Shown in pieces: positions 23,201-35,648 of a stretch of 64,000 nucleotides of DNA. The position numbers and the translations under genes were made by a program. The notes beneath the pieces were generated by a model, which ran no database searches, was not told the origin of the DNA, and worked only from the letters and a program-made list of their open reading frames with translations. The DNA is from Petunia secreta (lineage: Eukaryota > Streptophyta > Magnoliopsida > Solanales > Solanaceae). The DNA is taken from assembly GCA_029990175.1 (NCBI GenBank), contig JARKIP010000005.1:34295501-34359500 (forward strand), read 5' to 3'. Numbering within the stretch: position 1 is the stretch's first letter; every line of letters starts with the position of its first letter.

Positions 23201-25344
23201 TTAATAAAATAGAGGAAGAAAACCTTGCTCTAGAATTAAGTCAAGAAACTCAAAAGGAGTTAAATTCTAAAATAATAGGAGAAAGTTCAAATACTAAACA
23301 AGTAGAAGCACAAGACGACGAATTAGGAGTCTTGGCTATCTCTAAAATTAAGTCTCAAAAATGGTATGTACCAATAAAATTAGTCATAAATAGTGAATAC
23401 AGTATCCAGACAGTAGCTTTACTAGACTCTGGTGCTGACCAAAATTGTATAGTAGAAGGATTGATTCCAACAAAATATTGTGATAAAACATCAGCAAAAT
23501 TATTCTCTGCATCAGGAGAAAAACTTAAAATAAAATATAAATTATCTAATGCACATATATGTAATAATAACATATGCTTTAAAAATACATTTATTCTAAT
23601 AAAAGAATTGAACGAAGAAGTCATATTAGGAACTCCCTTTTTAACTCAGATATCTCCTTTTACAGTAAATACAACAGGTATTACTACCAATAATCTTGGT
23701 AAAGAAATAATATTTTATTTCCTAAATGGTCCAAAACAAAAAGAAATAGATACTCTAAAAGAAAGAAGTATCTATAAAATACAAATGATAAAAAATCAAA
23801 TAAACTACATAAAAGATGAAATTAAAATTGTTAAAATAGAAGACCAGCTTAAAGATAAATTAATTCAAGATAAAATACTACAAGCCCAAAAAGAAATAGA
23901 ATCTGAAGTTTGTTCAGATCTACCTAATGCCTTTTGGGAAAGAAAAAGGCATATAGTACGATTACCATATATAGAAGGATTTGAAGATGGATCTATCCCC
24001 ACTAAGGCTAGACCAATTCAAATGAACCAAGAATTAATGGAATATTGTAAAAAGGAAATTAATGAATTATTAGAAAAGAAAATAATTCGTCCCTCTAAGT
24101 CACCTTGGAGTTGTTCCGCATTTTATGTTAATAACAATGCTGAACGAGAAAGAGGAGCTCCAAGATTAGTTATAAATTATAAACCTTTAAACAAAGTATT
24201 AAGATGGATACGATATCCAATTCCAAATAAAAGAGATTTATTAAAAAGAACGTATAAGGCTAAAATATATAGTAAATTTGATATGAAATCAGGATTTTGG
24301 CAAATCCAAATAGATGAAAGGGATAAGTATAAAACAGCATTTAATGTGCCTTTTGGCCAATATGAATGGAATGTTATGCCCTTTGGATTAAAAAATGCCC
24401 CATCAGAATTTCAAAATATAATGAATAATATATTTAATCCATATAGTTCATTCTCAATAGTTTATATAGATGACGTATTAATATTTTCAGAAAATATAGA
24501 TCAACATTTTAAGCATTTAAAGATATTTCTTAATATTATTAAGAAAAATGGGCTGGTAGTGAGTGCCAAAAAGATCAAACTATTTCAAACCTCTATCAGA
24601 TTTTTAGGACATGACTTATCTCAAGGCATGTATAAACCAATTTATAGAGCCATAGAATTTTCTACAAAATTTCCAGATGTTTTAACAGATAAAACTCAGT
24701 TACAAAGATTTTTAGGAAGCCTCAACTATGTCTCAGATTTTATTCCAAATCTTAGACAAATATGTGAACCCCTTTATCAGCGTCTTAGGAAAAATCCAAT
24801 TCCTTGGAGCCAAGAACAAACACAAACAGTCCAAAAGGTCAAAAGAATTGTTCAAAGACTTCCATGTCTAGGCATACCACATCCGGATGCCTTTATGATT
24901 GTTGAAACCGATGCCTCTGAAATAGGTTTCGGAAGAATTCTTAAACAGCGTCTCTCTCCAAAAGAGTCTGAACAATTAGTCCGATACTGCTCTGGCATAT
25001 GGAACGGAACTCAAAAAAATTATAGTACTATAAAAAAAGAAATTTTATCAATAGTTTTATGTATAACTAAATTTCAAGATGATCTAATAAACAAAGAATT
25101 TCTTTTAAGAGTTGACTGTAAAGCAGCAAAAGATGTTTTGCAAAAAGATGTTAAAAATTTAGTTTCAAAACAAATATTTGCCAGATGGCAAGCTTTATTA
25201 TCTAGCTTTGATTTTCAAATAGAATTTATTAAAGGAGAAGACAATAGTCTTCCAGATTTTTTAACCAGAGAATTCTTACAGAAAAATCATGCGGCCCTTA
25301 TTTCCAGTAAGGCCCCCAAGGCAATTCATGGAGCAGCACCATAA
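20241..25344 (+). pseudogene. Unit E viral polyprotein, 332-bp deletion in the movement domain
   Basis: Compared with D, 332 bp are missing near 20437, between two copies of a short AAAACAT-type repeat. The loss shifts the frame after ~65 codons (stop at 20447) and removes most of the movement domain. From 20500 the original frame is open to 25344 (1614 codons), covering capsid region, knuckle, protease, RT and RNase H. The RNase H motif has GFGRIL. It is type I at VVKQESNSTNQT and HKANDC. Confidence 0.92.
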
Positions 25345-26480
25345 CCAGAACCCACACATAAACAGATATACAGCCCTAGCAGAATTTCCTCAATTACCTC
25401 CTCCAACCCCGGTAAAGAAGGAAACAATATCCGGAACTTCAAAACAGTCATTAAATAGTTATGCCAGGAGAAGTATAAACAGTTATTCTGAGGCGGTACA
25501 GCCTCCTATCAAACATGAACAAGCAGCAAGCTCTTCAACAGCAAACCCTCAAAAATTCGATTGGATAAATAGTCAACAGATACCAGTTATTGCCATTGAA
25601 AGAAAGTTCGTTGAAAAACGAATTACAGAAATTATCAAGACCTGCTACTCAGACAGGAATTACATAGAAACCGATAACCCTTATAAAACAAGAGAGTTTT
25701 ATGAGGCCATATTAATAGCAACAAATTCAATAGAAATCGAGAATGAATTAGCAGACAAAAATGATCCGAGGAGTATTCGATACTCCAAGTTTACTATAAA
25801 AAAGATTTTAAGCCCTGCGGACTGGCCAGTAGATCATCTACACACGCCAATCCAATTCCCATTACCAGTTGATTTTAAAATATCAAGTTACAATTTTTAT
25901 GACTATAAAAACGCATGGATTAACTTTATATATTTAAGACCTGGCAGCCATTCATGGTTTCAAGTTCTGTGAACAGATTTCAACAAGTCCCATTCCCAGA
26001 TGGTTCTATGAATGGTGGAGTATATTCGGAGCAGATGAAAGAGTATTATCACCTTCTTTCAAACAGCTACACACAAATTATCAAAAAGAAAATGAAGAAT
26101 TAGCGGCATTACCAGAATATATACAATTATGTAAATTCTTTGTGGCAAAAAGAGTGTCCTACATTATCAGTTGGGAGTTTAACATTGAAGTACTATACAA
26201 GGTCAGATACCTTGTTAAGACTATTAAAATCAAGGGATGGACCCCTAAAAATAAACAGGTACAAAGTCAGATAAAGACCGAATCAGCTAACAGATTATCC
26301 AAAGAAGCATTGAAAAGGAAACTTCAACAGGCCTTGGCGAATTTAGACCAAGCAAACGGCAATGAAATAGCTCAAATTACTGAATTATTGGATACTGCAT
26401 CATCAACAGCATCAGCAGAAGATAATGGAGATATGGAGGACCCACACGGGATTGCTCAAGCGTATCTCACGGAATTTTAA
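25289..26480 (+). pseudogene. Unit E ORF 4, two-base deletion
   Basis: The 397-aa ORF has lost two bases (GT) at about 25960, after HSWF. The frame ends at 25972 (227 codons), and the remainder, with the Lys/Gln-rich helix and acidic tail, continues out of frame to 26480. It is the only broken copy of ORF 4 in the window. Confidence 0.88.
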
Positions 26481-27240
26481 AGAAGAAGACGACAAATAGA
26501 TCTTACTTTACTTTTGTGAAGATAAGATTCCTGACAAGAACCCATTATCAGCAATAATGTAAATCTTATCTTACTTTATAAAAGATAAAGATTCCCCGTT
26601 AATAGCTCTCCACCTGTAAAGGAGAATAGTATTATTAGCAGCTATAAATACGAATAGAAATCAGAAGTAAGGCATCACTCGAAAATCCCCTTCGAAATAT
26701 TGCCTACATTCTCTGTATTACTCTCTCTGTAAACAAATGTTCTTTGAAGTTCAATAAACAGTTCTGAATTTAATAGTAAGTCTTCTGTTCAATTAAATAT
26801 TTTCAATATTTATTTTAATTATTAGATTTTATTTAATTATTAATCTTTTAATTTCATAAATATGTTTTCCGCGAAGTTCTATTGCCCCTATGGTATCAGA
26901 GCCAATATGATCGTCGGCTAAATCATCTGTTATCCTTGTTAACTCGAAATTTTCTGTTAAGCCTGTTTTCTTGTTCATATCTCTTAGTCCTTATCCTTGT
27001 GTCGAGGTAACCGATTAATCTCCGGTTTAGACGTTGGCAAGCCATAAAGTTCCGTTGGATTAGCCCGTTGAGTCTAGGAGGACGTAGGGCCGGACCCGGA
27101 TTGGTGTTCCCGTCGCTTAGCTACATAGGATAAGAACGAAGGAAATCTGAATAAAGAAAACACCTTAATAGAAAAGAGTAGAGTTAACTATAGGATAACC
27201 CCCCCATAAGAAAACAAAAAACACTTAACTCCCGTATTAT
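26481..27240 (+). promoter_or_regulatory. Viral leader between units E and F
   Basis: Complete leader with TATA box 26643-26650, AATAAA 26753-26758 and primer site 26891-26904, in the usual spacing. Confidence 0.85.
26891..26904 (+). other. tRNA-Met primer-binding site, leader E-F
   Basis: TGGTATCAGAGCCA, complementary to initiator tRNA-Met. Confidence 0.9.
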
Positions 27241-27414
27241 ATGAAACATTGGTTTAACAAATATAATGATAATGATTATTATATCTATTTTATGAATATA
27301 TGTTTTTCTGATTTAATAAAAAACGATAATCCTTACGTAGAAGAAACTCTTCTGCTATATTATAAACTTTGGAGAAGAGATTTCCTTAATAAAAATAAAA
27401 AAATAATATTTTAA
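27241..27414 (+). CDS. Unit F small ORF 1 (57 aa)
   Basis: MKHWF ORF of 57 codons ending KKIIF, stop 7 nt before the ORF 2 ATG. Unbroken; function unknown. Confidence 0.6.
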   Translation: MKHWFNKYNDNDYYIYFMNICFSDLIKNDNPYVEETLLLYYKLWRRDFLNKNKKIIF

Positions 27415-27421
27415 AACAAAT

Positions 27422-27637
27422 ATGGATCCAGGTTATCTAGAACTCTGGATAAATATTGATAAAGAAATTAATGACCATGAAAAGCTTTTAAAAGATAATC
27501 TACATAGATATCTCTTAACAGGAAATATTGATTTTCTACATTATATGCAAAATAATATTTCAGAAATACTTAGGTTAAAACCTATAGCTGAAAGTTATTA
27601 TAGAAAAGCTTGTGACGGTCCAGGAATTCATTATTAA
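27422..27637 (+). CDS. Unit F small ORF 2 (71 aa)
   Basis: 71-residue ORF in the type II form (LHRYLL, GIHY), the same as D and H. It overlaps the polyprotein start at 27612 by 26 nt. Confidence 0.75.
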   Translation: MDPGYLELWINIDKEINDHEKLLKDNLHRYLLTGNIDFLHYMQNNISEILRLKPIAESYYRKACDGPGIHY

Positions 27638-30154
27638 AATGGAAGGATCTTCGCAGTCAGTATTAAACAGTATAAACCTATCAACAGAGATAGATAAAAT
27701 ATCAAAAATAGAAAATAATCTGTTAAATTGGAATATTCCCAAAGAAAAGTTAGAAAAAATATATGAAGTCGGAGCATTTGACTTCATAAATAGATTTAAT
27801 ATTAAAACATGTGAATCAACAATTGCTATAAATCAGTCAGTTGAAACAATTCAACTATTGTCTATAAAAGATATAGAAAAATATAGAAAAAGTTATAAGT
27901 TCCTACATATAGGACTAGTGCAAGTGGCTGTAAAACCACTTCATAGGCTAGGATTAGATATTCCTATATGTTTATTATTAAGAGATAATAGATTCTTAAA
28001 CTTTGATGATTCATTAATAGCTGTATTACAAAGTAACATGGCAAATGGGCCAGTATACTTTAATTGTTATCCAAATTTCTCAGTTGATATTAATGATCCA
28101 ACAATATTAGATACTCTAACATTAAATATTAAAACAAAACATTTAAATAGTAAACATCAAGCCAGAGAAATAGCTATAATATATAGAGTATATTATAAAT
28201 TAATGAAAACTACTCTAGCTCCCAAAGCTAAACCAAGTAGAGCTCATAAAGGAGTTACAATGTTAATGGAAGCAAATATTAGACATCATAATATATTTGT
28301 CCCAAGATTACTTAAATGGGATGAAGTCTTATCAAAAGATGAATGGCACTTTGATTCCATCACGGAACCAAAAGTGGAAGATGAATCTATACAAATAGAG
28401 CAAGTTATACAACATACAGATGGATCAATAGATTTAAAATTCCTAAAATCTAGATCCTTTAACGCTACATCTTCATCTTCCAGAATGTCCTTTTCAAGGC
28501 CATCTACTTCTTGTCCCCTGGAGGAAGAAGACATAATAAGCAAAAATTTAAAAGGTGTTAACTTTAGTAAAAGAATTCCACAACCAGAATACAAACCTGT
28601 CATAATCAATCAACCATCAAGCCCAACCTTTAGTGAAATAAATGATTCCTTAGGAATGATAACGTTAGAGGAACCATTTGAACCAGATATAAAATATCTC
28701 CAACAACTCTGGGTAAAACCAGAAAATAATATTAAAAGAGAATGGTATAGAAACAATTACACTTTAGAACAGAGGAGATCATTTAGAGATAAATGGATGA
28801 AAGATATGAAAAAATGGAAGTGTAGTTTAGAATTTTTTAAATGGTTTGAATATACAGGAAAATTAGCTAACTGTGAATCTTTAAATATGGTAGTTAAAAA
28901 ATGGTATACGAAAAGTAATTAAATAATAGAATCTACCATTCCCCCATTAGAAGAAATAAATATACCAGTAGGTGATAAAGTAGTAATAGGAAATCCTTTT
29001 AAAAGAACATCAATAGATGCCCAAGGAGAACCTAAAAACAAAGATATTAATAAATTAATAGAACAAAGTAATTATACAAATCAAATACTACATGTCATAG
29101 CCAATCAAGTAGAAGAAGCGAGAAGCAAGTCTTCTTTTAAACCATTTCCAGAAAAAAGAATAAAATTTGAAGATAATATTGAAGAAAATCCAATTTTCAG
29201 GCTACCTAGTATGTCAAAAGATAAATTCCCTAGCTTCCTAAAGGTGGATTAGAAATAAAAGGTGATGTTCTAGATGAAATTACTAAAAGGTTAAAATCAT
29301 CTTTGACGATAAATACAATTCCAAAAGAAAAAGAAAATTCGGTAAAAACCTTATCTGAATTAAATAATCAATTAAATAAATTAGGATCTAATTATCATCA
29401 TAAGAAAAATTATTATAAAAAACCCACATTTCCTGATATACAGTATGAAGAAGAACATCTAGTATCATTTAGTTCTCACTCAGGTGATGCTATAACTGAA
29501 TGGAATATAGATGGACAAGCAGAACATCAAATACTTAATAGATTACATGAAATGGGAATAGCAGCAACGGCCTATAAGATAAAAGGAAATACAGATAAGC
29601 AAGCAGCAACCCTGCTTTCTTACGGATTTACAGGAATGTTAAAAAATTGGTGGGACAACTATCTATCGGATAAAGATAGAGAAACTGTCCTTAATGCTAC
29701 TACAATCATAAAAATAGTTAAACAAGAAAGTAATAGTACTAATCAAACAATAGAAGAACAAGTACGTGAAGATGCTATAAATACTTTATTATATGCTATA
29801 ATTAAACACTTTATTGGAGAACCAAAAGTATTTAAAGATAGAAGCTTAGAAATATTATCTAATTTATCATGTCCAAAATTACATGACTTTAAATGGTATA
29901 AAGACATATTTCTAAACAAAGTAATGATTAGAGAAGATTGTAATCATAGTTATTGGAAAGAAAAATTTATAAGTGGACTACCACATTTATTTGCAGATAA
30001 AGTTAGACAAAAAATAAAAGATAGATTTAACGGTGAAATACCTTATGACGGATTAACCTATGGTGATATAGTAAGCTTTATTAACATAACAGCTTTAGAA
30101 CTATGTACTGATATGAAATTAAAAAATCAGTTAAAAAGAGATTATAAAATCACT
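27612..30154 (+). pseudogene. Unit F viral polyprotein, truncated and multiply broken
   Basis: The movement and capsid parts only. A Lys codon becomes TAA at 28920-28922, a single base is lost near 29233, and at about 30154 the sequence jumps from the capsid region (KRDYKIT) into the leader of the next unit. The join uses the shared word ATCACT. This removes about 5 kb: the knuckle, protease, RT, RNase H, ORF 4 and the next TATA box. The first part is type II, but from about 29720 it carries type I variants (KQESNSTNQT), so the unit is a mosaic. Confidence 0.9.
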
Positions 30155-30368
30155 CGAAAATCCCCTTCGAAATATTGCCTACATTCTCTGTATTACTCTC
30201 TCTGTAAACAAATGTTCTCTGAAGTTCAATAAACAGTTCTGAATTTAATAGTAAGTCTTCTGTTCAATTAAATATTTTCAATATTTATTTTAATTATTAG
30301 ATTTAATTTAATTATTAATCTTTTAATTTCATAAATATGTTTTCCGCGAAGTTCTATTGCCCCTATGG
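30155..30368 (+). promoter_or_regulatory. Truncated viral leader without TATA box
   Basis: Leader sequence resumes at CGAAAATCCCC, downstream of the usual TATA position. It keeps AATAAA (30228-30233) and runs up to CCCCTATGG, the first three bases of the primer site, where the orientation switches. It has a poly(A) signal without its promoter. Confidence 0.82.
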
Positions 30369-30371
30369 GTT
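30366..30371. other. Right inversion breakpoint, inside the primer-binding site
   Basis: Plus-strand leader ends at 30368 after the TGG of the primer site. At 30369 minus-strand polyprotein begins at the RT/RNase H linker (IPWSQE). The two inversion breakpoints are reciprocal: between them 11 bp of primer site and 31 bp of linker are missing. Confidence 0.88.
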
Positions 30372-33300
30372 CTTGGCTCCAAGGAATTGGATTTTTCCTA
30401 AGACGCTGATAAAGGGGTTCACATATTTGTCTAAGATTTGGAATAAAATCTGAGACATAGTTGAGGCTTCCTAAAAATCTTTGTAACTGAGTTTTATCTG
30501 TTAAAACATCTGGAAATTTTGTAGAAAATTCTATGGCTCTATAAATTGGTTTATACATGCCTTGAGATAAGTCATGTCCTAAAAATCTGATAGAGGTTTG
30601 AAATAGTTTGATCTTTTTGGCACTCACTACCAGCCCATTTTTCTTAATAATATTAAGAAATATCTTTAAATGCTTAAAATGTTGATCTATATTTTCTGAA
30701 AATATTAATACGTCATCTATATAAACTATTGAGAATGAACTATATGGATTAAATATATTATTCATTATATTTTGAAATTCTGATGGGGCATTTTTTAATC
30801 CAAAGGGCATAACATTCCATTCATATTGGCCAAAAGGCACATTAAATGCTGTTTTATACTTATCCCTTTCATCTATTTGGATTTGCCAAAATCCTGATTT
30901 CATATCAAATTTACTATATATTTTAGCCTTATACGTTCTTTTTAATAAATCTCTTTTATTTGGAATTGGATATCGTATCCATCTTAATACTTTGTTTAAA
31001 GGTTTATAATTTATAACTAATCTTGGAGCTCCTCTTTCTCGTTCAGCATTGTTATTAACATAAAATGCGGAACAACTCCAAGGTGACTTAGAGGGACGAA
31101 TTATTTTCTTTTCTAATAATTCATTAATTTCCTTTTTACAATATTCCATTAATTCTTGGTTCATTTGAATTGGTCTAGCCTTAGTGGGGATAGATCCATC
31201 TTCAAATCCTTCTATATATGGTAATCGTACTATATGCCTTTTTCTTTCCCAAAAGGCATTAGGTAGATCTGAACAAACTTCAGATTCTATTTCTTTTTGG
31301 GCTTGTAGTATTTTATCTTGAATTAATTTATCTTTAAGCTGGTCTTCTATTTTAACAATTTTAATTTCATCTTTTATGTAGTTTATTTGATTTTTTATCA
31401 TTTGTATTTTATAGATACTTCTTTCTTTTAGAGTATCTATTTCTTTTTGTTTTGGACCATTTAGGAAATAAAATATTATTTCTTTACCAAGATTATTGGT
31501 AGTAATACCTGTTGTATTTACTGTAAAAGGAGATATCTGAGTTAAAAAGGGAGTTCCTAATATGACTTCTTCGTTCAATTCTTTTATTAGAATAAATGTA
31601 TTTTTAAAGCATATGTTATTATTACATATATGTGCATTAGATAATTTATATTTTATTTTAAGTTTTTCTCCTGATGCAGAGAATAATTTTGCTGATGTTT
31701 TATCACAATATTTTGTTGGAATCAATCCTTCTACTATACAATTTTGGTCAGCACCAGAGTCTAGTAAAGCTACTGTCTGGATACTGTATTCACTATTTAT
31801 GACTAATTTTATTGGTACATACCATTTTTGAGACTTAATTTTAAAGATAGCCAAGACTCCTAATTCGTCGTCTTGTGCTTCTACTTGTTTAGTATTTGAA
31901 CTTTCTCCTATTATTTTAGAATTTAACTCCTTTTGAGTTTCTTGAATTAATTCTAGAGCAAGGTTTTCTTCCTCTATTTTATTAACTTTTTGTTTTAAAA
32001 TGTTAACTTCTTGTTTTAATGTTGCTAATTCTGCATAAAGATCTGATATAGATATTTTTTCTTCTTTTTTATCAAATTTTTGTAGAATATTTTTCATACT
32101 AAAAGGATTGGATATGTTAGGTTTATTTGATTCTCTACTTAAGACTATATCTTTTAATTTTAAAAGATATTCTCTTTTAATTTCTTCATCCTTTATTTGA
32201 TCTATTAGATCAAAGAAGAATTCTTTATTTTCATTTGATATGACTTTTATTGAACCTGTCCCGCAGGTACATAATCCTCTAGGACAATCACACTCTGATT
32301 CGGAAGTGTAACTATCACTAGACTCATATGCTATATTAATTTGTTCATCATCACTTATGATATCCGTGGATGAACTTTCTTCTTCACTATTATCATTTTC
32401 GTCTAGTATAGCATATATTTTATTCTTAATGTCTTCATCTAATTCTAAACTATTAATTTTATTTTTCTTCTTTGTCTTGACTCTACAATTATTTGCTTTA
32501 TGGCCTTGTTTTCCACAATTATAGCATCTTTCTTTAAAAGAAGGTTGCTTATTTTAACTTGCATTTTTTGGATTTTTCTTCTTATATCTTTTGGAAGATT
32601 TTCTTTTATAATTACTACTATTGCTACTTTTGTCTTTTCTATTTATCTTTTTGGATCTTTTTGTTGCCTCGGTAGACGGGGCAGTTATCTTAGTATAACC
32701 AAAATCACTACAGAAATTTCCTAATTCTTTCTTAGTGATTTTATAATCTCTTTTTAACTGATTTTTTAATTTCATATCAGTACATAGTTCTAAAGCTGTT
32801 ATGTTAATAAAGCTTACTATATCACCATAGGTTAATCCGTCATAAGGTATTTCACCGTTAAATCTATCTTTTATTTTTTGTCTAACTTTATCTGCAAATA
32901 AATGTGGTAGTCCACTTATAAATTTTTCTTTCCAATAACTATGATTACAATCTTCTCTAATCATTACTTTGTTTAGAAATATGTCTTTATACCATTTAAA
33001 GTCATGTAATTTTGGACATGATAAATTAGATAATATTTCTAAGCTTCTATCTTTAAATACTTTTGGTTCTCCAATAAAGTGTTTAATTATGGCATATAAT
33101 AAAGTGTTTATGGCATCTTCACGTACTTGTTCTTCTATTATTTGATTAGTACTACTACCTTCTTGTTTAACTATTTTTATGATTGTAGTAGCATTAAGGA
33201 CAGTTTCTCTATCTTTATCCGATAGATAGTTGTCCCACCAATTTTTTAACATTCCTGTAAATCCGTAAGAAAGCAGGGTTGCTGCTTGCTTATCTGTATT

Positions 33301-35277
33301 ACCTTTTATCTTATAGGCCGTTGCTGCTATTCCCATTTCATGTAATCTATTAAGTATTTGATGTTCTGCTTGTCCATCTATATTCCATTCAGTTATAGCA
33401 TCACCTGAGTGAGAACTAAATGATACTAGATGTTCTTCTTCATACTGTATATCAGGAAATGTGGGTTTTTTGTAATAATTTTTCTTATGATGATAATTAG
33501 ATCCTAATTTATTTAATTGATTATTTAATTCAGATAAGGTTTTTACCGAATTTTCTTTTTCTTTTGGAATTGTATTTATCGTTAAAGATGATTTTAACCT
33601 TTTAGTAATTTCATCTAGAACATCACCTTTTATTTCTAATCCACCTTTAGGAAGACTAGGGAATTTATCTTTTGACATATTAGGTAGCCTGAAAATTGGA
33701 TTTTCTTCAATATTATCTTCAAATTTTATTCTTTTCTCTGGGAATGGTTTAAAAGAAGACTTGCTTCTCGCTTCTTCTACTTGATTGGCTATGACATGTA
33801 GTATTTGATTTGTATAATTACTTTGTTCTATTAATTTATTAATATCTTTGTTTTTAGGTTCTCCTTGGGCATCTATTGATGTTCTTTTAAAAGGATTTCC
33901 TATTACTACTTTATCACCTACTGGTATATTTATTTCTTCTAATGGGGGAATGGTAGATTCTATTATTTTATTACTTTTCGTATACCATTTTTTAACTACC
34001 ATATTTAAAGATTCACAGTTAGCTAATTTTCCTGTATATTCAAACCATTTAAAAAATTCTAAACTACACTTCCATTTTTTCATATCTTTCATCCATTTAT
34101 CTTTAAATGCTTTCCTCTGTTCTAAAGTGTAATTGTTTCTATACCATTCTCTTTTAATATTATTCTCTGGTTTTACCCAGAGTTGTTGAAGATATTTTAT
34201 ATCTGGTTCAAATGGTTCCTCTAACGTTATCATTCCTAAGGAATCATTTATTTCACTAAAGGTTGGGCTTGATGGTTGATTGATTATGACAGGTTTGTAT
34301 TCTGGTTGTGGAATTCTTTTACTAAAGTTAACACCTTTTAAATTTTTGCTTATTATGTCTTCTTCCTCCAGGGGACAAGAAGTAGATGGCCTTGAAAAGG
34401 ACATTCTGGAAGATGAAGATGTAGCGTTAAAGGATCTAGATTTTAGGAATTTTAAATCTATTGATCCATCTGTATGTTGTATAACTTGCTCTATTTGTAT
34501 AGATTCATCTTCCACTTTTGGTTCCGTGATGGAATCAAAGTGCCATTCATCTTTTGATAAGACTTCATCCCATTTAAGTAATCTTGGGACAAATATATTA
34601 TGATGTCTAATATTTGCTTCCATTAACACTGTAACTCCTTTATGAGCTCTACTTGGTTTAGCTTTGGGAGCTAGAGTAGTTTTCATTAATTTATAATATA
34701 CTCTATATATTATAGCTATTTCTCTGGCTTGATGTTTACTATTTAAATGTTTTGTTTTAATATTTAATGTTAGAGTATCTAATATTGTTGGATCATTAAT
34801 ATCAACTGAGAAATTTGGATAACAATTAAAGTATACTGGCCCATTTGCCATGTTACTTTGTAATACAGCTATTAATGAATCATCAAAGTTTAAGAATCTA
34901 TTATCTCTTAATAATAAACATATAGGAATATCTAATCCTAGCCTATGAAGTGGTTTTACAGCCACTTGCACTAGTCCTATATGTAGGAACTTATAACTTT
35001 TTCTATATTTTTCTATATTTTTTATAGACAATAGTTGAATTGTTTCAACTGACTGATTTATAGCAATTGTTGATTCACATGTTTTAATATTAAATCTATT
35101 TATGAAGTCAAATGCTCCGACTTCATATATTTTTTCTAACTTTTCTTTGGGAATATTCCAATTTAACAGATTATTTTCTATTTTTGATATTTTATCTATC
35201 TCTGTTGATAGGTTTATACTGTTTAATACTGACTGCGAAGATCCTTCCATTTTAATAATGAATTCCTGGACCGTCAC
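30369..35277 (-). pseudogene. Unit H viral polyprotein, cut at the RT/RNase H linker, with one premature stop
   Basis: Reads from 35277 through movement, capsid, knuckle, protease and RT, and is cut by the inversion just after RT. A CAA-to-TAA change at 32554-32556, shortly before the CCHC knuckle, ends the first frame at 907 codons. The frame beyond it is open to the breakpoint. It is type II (IVKQEGSSTNQI, HKANNC) with private changes (RKAFKDK, RLPNMS). A frame read past 30369 picks up meaningless leader codons. Its missing 3' part is probably unit C. Confidence 0.9.
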
Positions 35278-35467
35278 AAGCTTTTCTATAATAACTTTCA
35301 GCTATAGGTTTTAACCTAAGTATTTCTGAAATATTATTTTGCATATAATGTAGAAAATCAATATTTCCTGTTAAGAGATATCTATGTAGATTATCTTTTA
35401 AAAGCTTTTCATGGTCATTAATTTCTTTATCAATATTTATCCAGAGTTCTAGATAACCTGGATCCAT
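35252..35467 (-). CDS. Unit H small ORF 2 (71 aa)
   Basis: 71-residue ORF, type II (LHRYLL, GIHY), overlapping the polyprotein start at 35277 by 26 nt. Confidence 0.75.
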   Translation of the reverse strand: MDPGYLELWINIDKEINDHEKLLKDNLHRYLLTGNIDFLHYMQNNISEILRLKPIAESYYRKACDGPGIHY

Positions 35468-35474
35468 ATTTGTT

Positions 35475-35648
35475 TTAAAATATTATTTTTTTATTTTTAT
35501 TAAGGAAATCTCTTCTCCAAAGTTTATAATATAGCAGAAGAGTTTCTTCTACGTAAGGATTATCGTTTTTTATTAAATCAGAAAAACATATATTCATAAA
35601 ATAGATATAATAATCATTATCATTATATTTGTTAAACCAATGTTTCAT
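35475..35648 (-). CDS. Unit H small ORF 1 (57 aa)
   Basis: MKHWF ORF of 57 codons with the stop 7 nt before ORF 2. Unbroken; function unknown. Confidence 0.6.
   Translation of the reverse strand: MKHWFNKYNDNDYYIYFMNICFSDLIKNDNPYVEETLLLYYKLWRRDFLNKNKKIIF

Noticed and set aside
9769..30368. Two independent viral integrations in opposite orientations
   Set aside because: The reciprocal breakpoints and small complementary losses fit a single inversion far better.
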